Shown here: positions 19,372 to 26,475 of the stretch, in pieces
Numbering within the stretch: position 1 is the first letter of the stretch
Layout of the letters: every line of letters begins with the position of its first letter
From: Companilactobacillus jidongensis
Lineage (GTDB): Bacteria; Bacillota; Bacilli; Lactobacillales; Lactobacillaceae
Assembly (NCBI RefSeq): GCF_003946575.1
Contig: NZ_RHOP01000011.1
Location: 17,159 to 81,158, forward strand
DNA length: 64,000 bases
Reading direction: 5' to 3'
The notes under the pieces: model-generated
What the model saw: only the letters and a program-made list of their open reading frames with translations
Databases searched by the model: none
What the model was told of the DNA's origin: nothing
Translations under genes and position numbers: made by a program

Positions 19372-20335
19372 ATTGAGTATTGTTGTGCCTTGTTACAATG
19401 AAGAAGAGGTACTCCATGAGACGACCAAAGAATTAACCAGAATAGTTACTAACTTGATCAAGTCAGAGAAGATTTCTTCGAACAGTAAAATTGTTTTTGT
19501 GGATGATGGTAGTAAGGATCATACTTGGAATTTAATTGATGAGTTTTCCAAAGAAAATGAGATTGTTAGTGGTGTCAAATTGAGCCGTAATTTTGGCCAT
19601 CAAGGAGCGTTATTGGCTGGTGTTACAGCTGCTTCAAAGGATTCGGATGCAGTTGTTACAATTGATTCTGATTTACAAGATGATGTGAATGCTATTCCAA
19701 AGATGGTCGATTCATTCATCGCCGGTTCAGAAGTTGTCTATGGTGTTCGTAACAATCGTGATACCGATAGTGCTTTTAAACGTAATACGGCTGAGATGTT
19801 TTACAAGTTTATGGGATGGTTAGGTGTTAAGTTAGTGCCTGACTCCGCAGATTTCCGCTTAATGAGTAAACGTGCTTGTGAGGTGTTACTGAGTTACAAA
19901 GAGACTAATTTGTTTTTACGTGGAATCGTGCCATTAGTTGGTTTCAAATCTGACAAAGTGTATTATGCTAGAAAAGAACGTTTTGCCGGTGAATCAAAGT
20001 ACCCATTGCGGAAGATGATCAGGTTTGCTTTGGATGGAATTACATCGTTCTCAATCGTGCCAATAAAAATGATTATGGGATTAGGATTCTGCATTGTTTT
20101 GATCAGTATTTTTTTGTTGATCTATACATTGATACAGAAGATAAATGGACATGTTGTATCCGGATGGTCATCAATGATGATATCGATTTGGGCACTAGGT
20201 GGCGTTCAACTGATCTGTATCAGTGTCATTGGGGAATATGTTGGTAAAATATTCAACGAAGTAAAGCATCGTCCAAGATTTACCATTGAACGTGATGTTT
20301 ATACCGAAAAGACTTTAAAAGAAGAGGAAAAATAA
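19364..20335 (+). CDS. Undecaprenyl-phosphate glycosyltransferase, GT2 (GtrB/CsbB-like)
   Basis: 323 aa. An N-terminal GT-A domain (SIVVPCYNEEEVL, VFVDDGSKDHTW, LSRNFGHQGALLAG, IDSDLQDD with the catalytic acidic pair, DSADFRLMSK) is followed by two C-terminal transmembrane helices (about 230-255 and 265-290). This is the architecture of dolichyl-phosphate-sugar synthases of the GtrB/CsbB/YkcC group, which load one sugar onto undecaprenyl phosphate on the inner face. The start overlaps the end of the upstream GT-C gene by 8 nt. The best model is donor synthase (this gene) plus transferase (17908 or the YfhO-like protein at 2066). Confidence 0.85.
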   Translation: MFKLSIVVPCYNEEEVLHETTKELTRIVTNLIKSEKISSNSKIVFVDDGSKDHTWNLIDEFSKENEIVSGVKLSRNFGHQGALLAGVTAASKDSDAVVTIDSDLQDDVNAIPKMVDSFIAGSEVVYGVRNNRDTDSAFKRNTAEMFYKFMGWLGVKLVPDSADFRLMSKRACEVLLSYKETNLFLRGIVPLVGFKSDKVYYARKERFAGESKYPLRKMIRFALDGITSFSIVPIKMIMGLGFCIVLISIFLLIYTLIQKINGHVVSGWSSMMISIWALGGVQLICISVIGEYVGKIFNEVKHRPRFTIERDVYTEKTLKEEEK

Positions 20336-20337
20336 TT

Positions 20338-20769
20338 ATGAATCAAACACAAAAGAAAGCCATGCTTTATGGTAATTTGATCAATAACTCTGTTCAAACC
20401 ATTCAAGATGAACAAGATAAATTGAATCCTGAATTTGACAAGCTGCGTAATGCACTAGACCGTGACCAAGTAGAAAAAATTGATGCTGTTGAATACACAA
20501 AAATCATGCATGATTTCAAACATGGAACAGATGCATACGCTGATATTTTAAGTAAATTTGAAAAGGCTAAAGCACCTGCAAGATTCATGGGAACACACAT
20601 GTCATTAGTAAGTTCATTTAAAAAATACGTTGAAGCTTGTCAAGAAATGACAGATAGTATTAATGAAGATCAAACAATTGATCGTAAAAAGTTCAATGAA
20701 GCAGAACAGATCCAAGATGAAAATATGGATAAGTTCTCTAAGTATATTCAGAAGATGACACAAATCTAA
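20338..20769 (+). CDS. Conserved-looking helical protein of unknown function
   Basis: 143 aa, no signal peptide, no membrane segment and no cysteine except one (VEACQEM). It is charged and predicted almost fully helical, with heptad-like leucine, isoleucine and phenylalanine spacing. I do not recognise the family with confidence; YlbF-type helical proteins are similar in size and character. It starts 2 nt after the GT2 gene and its stop overlaps the start of the SprT-like gene (TAATG), so it is co-translated with both. The context suggests a cytoplasmic partner or a passenger of the operon. Confidence 0.6.
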   Translation: MNQTQKKAMLYGNLINNSVQTIQDEQDKLNPEFDKLRNALDRDQVEKIDAVEYTKIMHDFKHGTDAYADILSKFEKAKAPARFMGTHMSLVSSFKKYVEACQEMTDSINEDQTIDRKKFNEAEQIQDENMDKFSKYIQKMTQI

Positions 20770-21233
20770 TGACTGATGAAGAATTAACAATTCTGATCAA
20801 AAAGGTTTCCCAAGAAAATTTTGGGAAACCTTTTGTTCATCAAGCCTTCTTTAATAATCGTTTACGAACGACCGGTGGAAGATTTCATCTGAAGGATCGG
20901 CATATTGATATTAATCCCAAAATTTATCAAGCGTATGGAATAGACACATTGATAGGTGTAATCAAACATGAATTATGCCACTATCATTTATACAATTCAG
21001 GAATGCCTTCACAACATAAGAATCGTGAATTCAAAGTGTTACTGGCACAAGTAGGTGGTTTAAGATTTGCTCCAGCAATGAATAATTCTAATCAGCATAA
21101 GATATTGCATGTCTATGAATGTAACAATTGCCATACCATTTATCAAAGGGTTCGTAAGATAAATACTAGAAGATATGTCTGTGGCAAATGTCATGGCAAA
21201 CTAAAATTTATAAAAAATATAGTGTCTGAGTAA
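20769..21233 (+). CDS. SprT-like zinc metalloprotease-family protein
   Basis: 154 aa. The HELCHYH motif in GVIKHELCHYHLYNSG is the gluzincin active site (two zinc His and the catalytic Glu). The C-terminus has a zinc ribbon: CNNC near residue 120 and CGKC near 140. This is the SprT/Spartan architecture, whose eukaryotic members degrade DNA-protein crosslinks. The bacterial role is poorly defined. Start codon overlaps the stop of the preceding gene. The length matches lactobacillar SprT proteins. Confidence 0.88.
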   Translation: MTDEELTILIKKVSQENFGKPFVHQAFFNNRLRTTGGRFHLKDRHIDINPKIYQAYGIDTLIGVIKHELCHYHLYNSGMPSQHKNREFKVLLAQVGGLRFAPAMNNSNQHKILHVYECNNCHTIYQRVRKINTRRYVCGKCHGKLKFIKNIVSE

Positions 21234-21257
21234 TATTTATTAAACAACTACTTGTAA

Positions 21258-21285
21258 TTGAATTTAATGAAATGTAGAATATTAC
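21258..21285 (+). promoter_or_regulatory. Promoter of tRNA-Leu
   Basis: TTGAAT (21258-21263), 16-nt spacer, TATTAC (21280-21285), 16 nt before the tRNA. Confidence 0.5.
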
Positions 21286-21300
21286 TTGTACGTCAGCAAT

Positions 21301-21386
21301 GCGGGTATGGCGGAATTGGCAGACGCGCAAGACTAAGGATCTTGTGGAGAATTATCTCCGTGGAAGTTCGAATCTTCTTACCCGCA
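21301..21386 (+). tRNA. tRNA-Leu (AAG)
   Basis: The acceptor stem GCGGGTA / TACCCGC closes an 86-nt class II tRNA with a long variable arm (GGAGAATTATCTCC). The anticodon stem CAAGA / TCTTG encloses CTAAGGA, giving anticodon AAG. T arm is GAAG-TTCGAAT-CTTC. Confidence 0.93.
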
Positions 21387-21394
21387 TAAATATC

Positions 21395-21430
21395 AAAAAT
21401 AGAAATGCTTAATTGCATTTCTATTTTTTT
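21395..21430 (+). terminator. Terminator of tRNA-Leu
   Basis: AAAAATAGAAATGC pairs with GCATTTCTATTTTT around TTAATT and runs into T. Confidence 0.88.
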
Positions 21431-21442
21431 GTTCTCTAAAAA

Positions 21443-21472
21443 GTAAAATTATTTACTTTGACCACTAAAATT
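21443..21472 (+). promoter_or_regulatory. Possible LytTR-type half-site pair upstream of the first SLAP gene
   Basis: GTAAAATTA (21443-21451) and CTAAAATTG (21464-21472) lie 21 bp apart, the helical spacing used by AgrA/PlnD-type regulators. They resemble the TCTAAAATTA pair before the nearby kinase gene. Low-complexity AT content makes chance occurrence real. Confidence 0.3.
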
Positions 21473-21643
21473 GGTTCTTTAAAAACTCAATAATAAGTTG
21501 ATTTATGTTCAAAAATAGTCTACAAAATGTACAATAATTATAATTTTAAAACTAAAATTTAATTTTTTGTATGCAAATCTTTTGTATTTTGATATTAATT
21601 CGAATAAACTCGGCTGTAATCTAAGATAAAGGAAGACAGAAAA

Positions 21644-22156
21644 ATGAAAAAGAAAACTATTATCGCAGTGATAGTATCTTTGCTTCTCCTTGGATTTTCT
21701 ACAATGAATTACAGTAGCGTTAAAGCAGAATCGGTCACTAGTGCTGGGTATTATGCAGAAATCAGTGCTGATCCCGGAGAGTTATATAGTTCAACTGGTA
21801 GTAATTTACATGAGACTTTACCATACAAGAGTACTTGGAAAATCGGTCATATTATTAGTGAATCAAACAATACACAATTATATCGTGTAGGTTCTGACGA
21901 ATACTTAAGTTCACAACAAAGTTTTTTGTATCAAAAACGCCCTGAAGTAATTGGTGTTTCTGATGCAAGTGGACAAGTACCGGTTTATAATCACAATTTT
22001 GTAGAGAGCTCCGAAGTGGCTCTTAAGTCCAATACATATTGGTATTCAGATACGGTTATTTATACTTCATCAGGTATGCCATTTGCCAGAGTTGCTTCAG
22101 ATGAATATGTGCCATTTTATGAAGTAACTTCGGAGAGTTTCACACAAGTATTCTAG
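21644..22156 (+). CDS. Secreted SLAP-domain surface protein (paralog 1)
   Basis: 170 aa. The signal peptide has a KKK start, the core IIAVIVSLLLLGF and probable cleavage after VKA. The mature part contains two SLAP-like (surface layer protein A) units: residues about 40-90, with TWKIG then YRVGSDEYLSSQ, and about 108-160, with PVYNHNF, YWYSD then FARVASDEYV. Such domains bind cell-wall teichoic or lipoteichoic acid non-covalently, so the protein is probably a small wall-associated or released factor. It is clearly paralogous to the product at 25602, including the shared KRPE and VYNHNF blocks. It is convergent with the response regulator gene. Confidence 0.8.
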   Translation: MKKKTIIAVIVSLLLLGFSTMNYSSVKAESVTSAGYYAEISADPGELYSSTGSNLHETLPYKSTWKIGHIISESNNTQLYRVGSDEYLSSQQSFLYQKRPEVIGVSDASGQVPVYNHNFVESSEVALKSNTYWYSDTVIYTSSGMPFARVASDEYVPFYEVTSESFTQVF

Positions 22157-22160
22157 CGAC

Positions 22161-22196
22161 AAAAAAGACACAGTAGTTTTCTACTGTGCCATTTTT
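22161..22196. terminator. Bidirectional terminator between SLAP gene and response regulator
   Basis: CACAGTAG / CTACTGTG stem with loop TTTT and A/T runs on both sides; the response regulator stop codon is in the right arm. Confidence 0.85.
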
Positions 22197-22930
22197 CGTT
22201 TGAGACCTGGTAATTTTCTTCTAGATACCTCACAGCTTGAGCCATCGTTAAAGTAAATCATTTTGTTAAGAGAGTCTATCGAGTGTATATTGTCTAAGTT
22301 TACTAGGATACTCTTATGGGCACGATATAAATTAGTGAACTCTTCTTCAATCGAGTTTAAATTGCCACGAAATTCAGTTATTTCAGTAAGACTGTGAAGG
22401 AATACTTTGTGAGAACTAGATGAAGTTTCAAGATAATTAATATTTGAGACGTCGATTGTATAATCTCTAGAGCCTAAACTGTAATGGAACATTTTTTTAC
22501 GCTGAGATTTTAATTCATGAAGCCTTTGAAAGGTCAGATCCAAATCTTTATATAGTGATTCGTTCATGGATTTGATCCCGTCTTCTTTGCGAATATAGTC
22601 AAGAGGTTCAATTTTTCTTTTAAACGTTAAATAAGCTAACTCTTCATGGGTAGTAATAAAAACAATTTTTGCTGTAGCATCATTCTTACGAATTTCTTCG
22701 GCTAGATCAATACCTTTTGTTTGTGAATCTGCAAACTCAATGTCTATTAAATAAAACATATCATTGTTATCACTACGATATTTAATATAGTTTTCGAATT
22801 CGGTGGGATTTCCGGTGGAGATAACAATCCGCATATCGTGTTCAGGGTGATCTTTCATGTAATTTTTAAAAATCAATCTGTACACATCGATCAATTCAAG
22901 GTTATCTTCACATATAGCAACGTTTAACAA
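22181..22930 (-). CDS. LytTR-family response regulator (AgrA/ComE-like)
   Basis: 249 aa. The receiver domain has the acidic pair ED near residue 9 and the phosphoacceptor Asp in FYLIDIEFADS (near 60). Lys near the C-terminal side of the receiver is in KIEPLDYIRKED. The LytTR DNA-binding domain covers residues about 150-245, with YLETSSSSHKVFLH, FRGNL and the family-typical AHKSILVNLDNIHSID and GSSCEVSRRKL. It should be phosphorylated by the kinase encoded 3 nt upstream and bind paired 9-bp repeats about one helical double-turn apart. Direct repeats fitting this lie in front of the kinase gene (24295-24330). Confidence 0.9.
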   Translation of the reverse strand: MLNVAICEDNLELIDVYRLIFKNYMKDHPEHDMRIVISTGNPTEFENYIKYRSDNNDMFYLIDIEFADSQTKGIDLAEEIRKNDATAKIVFITTHEELAYLTFKRKIEPLDYIRKEDGIKSMNESLYKDLDLTFQRLHELKSQRKKMFHYSLGSRDYTIDVSNINYLETSSSSHKVFLHSLTEITEFRGNLNSIEEEFTNLYRAHKSILVNLDNIHSIDSLNKMIYFNDGSSCEVSRRKLPGLKRKMAQ

Positions 22931-22933
22931 AAT

Positions 22934-24250
22934 CTAATTCTCCTTTTCAATCGTTAAAATGACGGTAAATTCATCATTTTCAAACTTGGTATTTAAAAAG
23001 AAATTTGGCTTTTTATTTACTAGTTCTTGCACATTGGCCAGGCCAATACCATTGTGATTTTCTTTGGTGGAAAAACCGTTTGTAAAAATTTTATTTATGT
23101 CAACTTTTGTATTGGGGGCAGTATTGTTATTAACAATAAATTCAGTTGCATATTTGTCATCTATCAGAGCAAAATTTAGAGTAGGTTCGGCACCTTTACG
23201 ACAAGCTTCAATGGCATTGTCGAATAGAATTCCTAATATTCTCGTGATAGAAACAGAATAGCTGCGAGCAATTCTTATATTAGGATCGACTTCAGTAGTT
23301 ACTTTGATTCCCAGATTTTTTGCCGTTATCATTTTACTGATAATGATGCCTCGAACCAATTCATCTTGTATTTTAAATAGATTGGGGTTATTCAACTTAG
23401 GAACGTCGTTTATATCCATGCTTGAGTCCTTTAGTAGATCTTTGACCTTTTCTCCAGCGTATTTGTCGTCATCGTTCTCTAACAAAACAGACAGTGACAA
23501 AAGCAGATTCTTGTAATCATGTTTAAATTTTCGCATCTCATCATAATTATCTTCGAGTTCTTTAATGTAGAGGTTACTCTCTTTAATCTTTTCTAATTCT
23601 CGGATGGCTTGTTGCTGTTTGATGTATCCAGCAATATAGTACAAAGTTCCGAGAAAAATGAAAATAAATATGATTACAGTTAAAACAATATTAGTTCGCA
23701 TATACTCTAATTGAACGTTTAATATTCGAGATATCGTTGTAAAGGCTGTGAAGCCAACTAATAGAATAAGCATTGATGAAGTAATGATAGTAATGATGAT
23801 TGGATCGTTAAAATTGATGTATTGGCTAAGTCTGCGAACCAGATAAATGCCCATGTATGTAATAAATAGTGCAAATACGTAATTAAGAATTATGTTGCAA
23901 GCTAATGACTCAATGAATTGATTGTGATAATTGAATAAATTTACGGAAATTATCCAAGCAAGGCTTTGCGAAAAAGCATTGGTAAACAGCCCGATTAGTA
24001 ACCAAAGAATTCGATTAGTCCAATTGGGCTTATAATGTCGAAATAATAAAAAATAAGAAATGATAAGCAAGGGAATCCCCATACCATCATGATATATGTC
24101 AATAAAGCTAAATGTGATACTAGCCACAATGGCCAGTATCACATTTGACTTTAATCTTATTTGTGGGATTATAATGAATACTAATAAGAAAAAAAGCATA
24201 TTATTTATAAAATCCATTATTTGATACGATGTTGTGTTTAAATAAATCAT
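22934..24250 (-). CDS. HPK10-type sensor histidine kinase (AgrC-like)
   Basis: 438 aa. The N-terminal half has about six membrane helices, the sensor form used for peptide pheromones. The cytoplasmic part has the HPK10 H-box FKHDYKNLLLSL (near residue 245), the N-box GILFDNAIEAC and the G-box GIGLANVQEL. It is the first gene of a two-gene operon with the LytTR regulator and is divergent from the Rgg-like gene. The ATG at 24250 has no strong ribosome site; TATAAA near 24270 may be the -10. No peptide precursor gene with a double-Gly leader was found next to it, so its signal is unknown. A paralog is encoded at 47948. Confidence 0.88.
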   Translation of the reverse strand: MIYLNTTSYQIMDFINNMLFFLLVFIIIPQIRLKSNVILAIVASITFSFIDIYHDGMGIPLLIISYFLLFRHYKPNWTNRILWLLIGLFTNAFSQSLAWIISVNLFNYHNQFIESLACNIILNYVFALFITYMGIYLVRRLSQYINFNDPIIITIITSSMLILLVGFTAFTTISRILNVQLEYMRTNIVLTVIIFIFIFLGTLYYIAGYIKQQQAIRELEKIKESNLYIKELEDNYDEMRKFKHDYKNLLLSLSVLLENDDDKYAGEKVKDLLKDSSMDINDVPKLNNPNLFKIQDELVRGIIISKMITAKNLGIKVTTEVDPNIRIARSYSVSITRILGILFDNAIEACRKGAEPTLNFALIDDKYATEFIVNNNTAPNTKVDINKIFTNGFSTKENHNGIGLANVQELVNKKPNFFLNTKFENDEFTVILTIEKEN

Positions 24251-24294
24251 TATATGATATTCTCTGCTTATTTATATGTAAATGGGTTGTAAAA

Positions 24295-24330
24295 AAAATC
24301 TAAAATTATGATTAATAAAATCTAAAATTA
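24295..24330 (-). promoter_or_regulatory. LytTR-type direct repeat in the kinase promoter
   Basis: The 14-bp sequence AAAATCTAAAATTA occurs twice without mismatch, at 24295-24308 and 24317-24330, period 22 bp. It lies 45 bp upstream of the kinase ATG, just before the expected -35 region. This is the layout of an AgrA/PlnD-type activator site and suggests autoregulation. Confidence 0.5.
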
Positions 24331-24389
24331 CCCCCGTTGTAAATCATTTCATGTACTTGAATATTAACATAATATAGGTAGTAAAAAAC

Positions 24390-24418
24390 TTGATAAGCAT
24401 AAAAGGACTATTTAATAT
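24390..24418 (+). promoter_or_regulatory. Promoter of the Rgg-like regulator gene
   Basis: TTGATA (24390-24395), 17-nt spacer, TAATAT (24413-24418). The same -35, spacer length and -10 occur before the second SLAP gene. Confidence 0.6.
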
Positions 24419-24470
24419 CCTGTGTGGTATTATTAATAGTAATATCATCTCAATAATAGGAGTGAGAAGA

Positions 24471-25304
24471 ATGTTTCTAGGATCAGTTATTTATGACAAG
24501 AGAAGAAGTATGCATCTAACTCAGACAGAATTAGCAGCAGATGTTTGTACTCAAAATACGATAAGTAAGATTGAAAAACACAATATTTCTCCAACAGTAA
24601 ATATTCTTACTAAGTTATGTTTGAAGCTAGAATTGAGCTTAAATGATGTATTCAGTGACTTTTCAAGTAATTCTACGTCAGAAGAGGAAAGTATTCTTGA
24701 TGCATTGGAGAAGGATCTCTTACTAGATAATACAGACGATATTTCTGAAAAATTGTCTATGTTGCATAGTAAATTAAGTGACGTTGATTTAAAACAAGTG
24801 AACTTGATCAAAGGTGCACTTGAATATAACAACGCAGATTATGATAATTCGTTGTTCACATTGGATAAAGTACTCCAATTAACTAAGTCAGATGTTTATG
24901 ATATTTATACTCTATTAACTTATTTATATAAGGGTATGAATTATATGAAACAAGGACATAAGGATCGTGCACAATATTATTTTGAAATGATAGAAAGTGC
25001 TACCAAAGAAAATCTTCAAATTGCGAATGCAAATGAAATTGAATTGATCTATATCTGCAAATCACTAGCAGGAGCTTACATTGAGTTAAAAATTTTTGAT
25101 AAAGCATGGGAATATTGTATTAAGGGAATTGAGTTAGCAAAGGGAAAACATACGACCTATTTTGTGGACTCACTAAATTACTATGCTTCAGAATCAATCG
25201 AAAATGATGAGAGTAAGAGCCAGGAATACCGTGAATTAAGGGATGCAGCTTATTACTTTGCTAAGTTTACTAATGATACAAAATTATTAGATAAAATGGT
25301 TTAA
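24471..25304 (+). CDS. Rgg-like regulator: XRE HTH plus TPR-like helical repeats
   Basis: 277 aa from ATG 24471, which has AGGAGTG 6 nt upstream; the frame is open back to 24390 but without a ribosome site. Residues about 5-60 form an XRE helix-turn-helix (YDKRRSMHLTQTELAADVC, then TISKIEKHNISPT). The remaining 200 residues are helical repeats of TPR type (NLIKGALEYNNADYDNSLF, LTYLYKGMNYMKQGHKDRAQ). This is the RRNPP architecture (Rgg, PlcR, PrgX), in which the repeat domain binds a re-imported peptide. No SHP-type short hydrophobic peptide gene is evident beside it. It is divergent from the histidine kinase gene and precedes the second SLAP gene. Confidence 0.82.
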   Translation: MFLGSVIYDKRRSMHLTQTELAADVCTQNTISKIEKHNISPTVNILTKLCLKLELSLNDVFSDFSSNSTSEEESILDALEKDLLLDNTDDISEKLSMLHSKLSDVDLKQVNLIKGALEYNNADYDNSLFTLDKVLQLTKSDVYDIYTLLTYLYKGMNYMKQGHKDRAQYYFEMIESATKENLQIANANEIELIYICKSLAGAYIELKIFDKAWEYCIKGIELAKGKHTTYFVDSLNYYASESIENDESKSQEYRELRDAAYYFAKFTNDTKLLDKMV

Positions 25305-25317
25305 ACATGCAATGAAC

Positions 25318-25374
25318 AAAAAGGAACATAAAACCGAGCTAGATAACTCGATTTTATGTTCCTTTTTGTTTTTA
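25318..25374 (+). terminator. Strong terminator after the Rgg-like gene
   Basis: AAAAAGGAACATAAAA-C-CGAG pairs with CTCG-A-TTTTATGTTCCTTTTT around CTAGATAA, followed by GTTTTT. About 20 bp long and nearly perfect. Confidence 0.93.
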
Positions 25375-25419
25375 ACGCAAAATATCAAAATAATTATAAC
25401 AATAAATAGACCATATGTA

Positions 25420-25448
25420 TTGATATTGTTTACTAAATTTTGTAATAT
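25420..25448 (+). promoter_or_regulatory. Promoter of the second SLAP gene
   Basis: TTGATA (25420-25425), 17-nt spacer, TAATAT (25443-25448). This predicts an unusually long leader of about 145 nt. Confidence 0.65.
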
Positions 25449-25512
25449 AAGGTTAGCAATAATATTGGACGAACTGCCAATTCGATCAAGTTGTTGTGTG
25501 TGTTGTGATTTT

Positions 25513-25537
25513 AGTTCTATGCCAGTAGGACTTTTTG
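25513..25537 (+). promoter_or_regulatory. Leader hairpin with U-run in the SLAP mRNA (attenuator-like)
   Basis: AGTTCTA-TGCCAG-TAGGACT followed by TTTTTG forms a 7-bp hairpin with a short U run, 65 nt upstream of the start codon. The same hairpin with the identical TGCCAG loop recurs at 26184-26203, downstream of the gene. It could be a conditional terminator or an mRNA-stabilising leader like those of S-layer genes. Confidence 0.45.
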
Positions 25538-25601
25538 TGTACTTTAATTTGTGTATATTTTTATCTAAAAAACAAAAATCTATTTATACGAGGAAAATAT
25601 T

Positions 25602-26108
25602 ATGAAAAAAAATGCGATTGCTTTATTAGCTATGGCCTTATTGAGTACTGGAGCAGCTGTTGTGCCAGCAACTACCGCTCAAGCACAAAGTGTTAGTTCA
25701 AGTTACAAGGTTCAAGTCGACTCAGATTCAGCTAATTTGTACAATGCTTCAGGGGATGCCACAGATTCAACATTGCCTAACAACAGTACATGGTCAGTAA
25801 GTAATATCAGAACTATTGATGGTAAAGATTATTATCAAGTAGCAGCCAATGATTACGTAAGTTCTCAAGATAGTTTTCTATACAAAAAACGCCCAGAAAC
25901 AATAAAAGTAGCCGAAGATCACGAGGTCTCCGTCTACAATCATAATTTCCAGGAAAATAGTAAAATCAAGTTAGCAGCAGGTAGCAAATGGTATTCAGAT
26001 ACTGCTATTTATACTCATGCAGGTATCCCATTTGTACGTGTGGCACCAGATATGTATGTTTCAATGGTTGATGTAATTCAACAATCATTTACTTCATCTA
26101 TTAACTAA
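25602..26108 (+). CDS. Secreted SLAP-domain surface protein (paralog 2)
   Basis: 168 aa. The signal peptide is MKKNAIALLAMALLSTGAA with probable cleavage after AQA. The two SLAP-like units correspond to those of the paralog at 21644: TWSVSNIRTIDGKDYYQVA with NDYVSSQDSF, then VSVYNHNF with KWYSDTAIYT and FVRVAPDMYVS. The TIDGKDYYQVA form is closer to canonical SLAP repeats than the first paralog. It is predicted to associate with the wall. Ribosome site ACGAGGA. Its long leader contains a hairpin and is partly duplicated downstream of the gene. Confidence 0.85.
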   Translation: MKKNAIALLAMALLSTGAAVVPATTAQAQSVSSSYKVQVDSDSANLYNASGDATDSTLPNNSTWSVSNIRTIDGKDYYQVAANDYVSSQDSFLYKKRPETIKVAEDHEVSVYNHNFQENSKIKLAAGSKWYSDTAIYTHAGIPFVRVAPDMYVSMVDVIQQSFTSSIN

Positions 26109-26134
26109 TTAAGACTTTTATATTGTGTGTGTTT

Positions 26135-26170
26135 GAATCTTCTCAGTGCCAGCTGTGAAGATTCTTTTTA
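26135..26170 (+). terminator. Terminator of the second SLAP gene
   Basis: GAATCTTC / GAAGATTC stem with a 14-nt loop followed by TTTTTA. Confidence 0.75.
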
Positions 26171-26180
26171 GTTCTTTCGC

Positions 26181-26250
26181 TTTAGCTCTATGCCAGTAGA
26201 ACTTTCTGCAATTTTTTAATTTGTGTGTTTATCTATACGAGGTATCTATC
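26181..26250 (+). repeat. Orphan copy of the SLAP gene leader
   Basis: About 70 bp match the leader at 25510-25595: TTTAG-x-TCTATGCCAGTAG-x-ACTTT, TTTAATTTGTGT, TTTATC and TATACGAGG, with roughly 20 bp deleted before TATACGAGG. The ribosome site is retained but no ATG or frame follows. It looks like the remnant of a third SLAP gene copy, or a free-standing regulatory element. The 26109-26475 interval otherwise holds the terminator at 26135, the inverted repeat at 26290 and no gene. Confidence 0.6.
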
Positions 26251-26289
26251 TTTAATACAATTTATATAATACTATCAATTGGTCGCTAA

Positions 26290-26334
26290 TTTGATTCACA
26301 TTTTGTAAGAGAGTTTTTCCAAATGTGAATCAAA
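26290..26334. repeat. 14-bp perfect inverted repeat
   Basis: TTTGATTCACATTT (26290-26303) and AAATGTGAATCAAA (26321-26334) are exact reverse complements separated by 17 bp. There is no T run, so it is not a simple terminator. It lies about 140 bp upstream of the lipoprotein gene. Confidence 0.6.
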
Positions 26335-26475
26335 ATTGAAATTACTGGATTAAGAGCTGAATATAAGAATTTCTTAGAAAACTCATAAATGATTGTCAGT
26401 ACTTAATTAAGTTCATATATTATCCTTGAAGAGGAACGGGAAAGTCCTATATTTCAATGAGAGGGAGTATGGCAA

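Noticed and set aside
25312..25605. 97-codon open frame between the Rgg-like gene and SLAP2
   Set aside because: Its first part is the strong terminator at 25318-25374 and the rest is the SLAP2 promoter and leader; there is no ribosome site and no protein-like composition.
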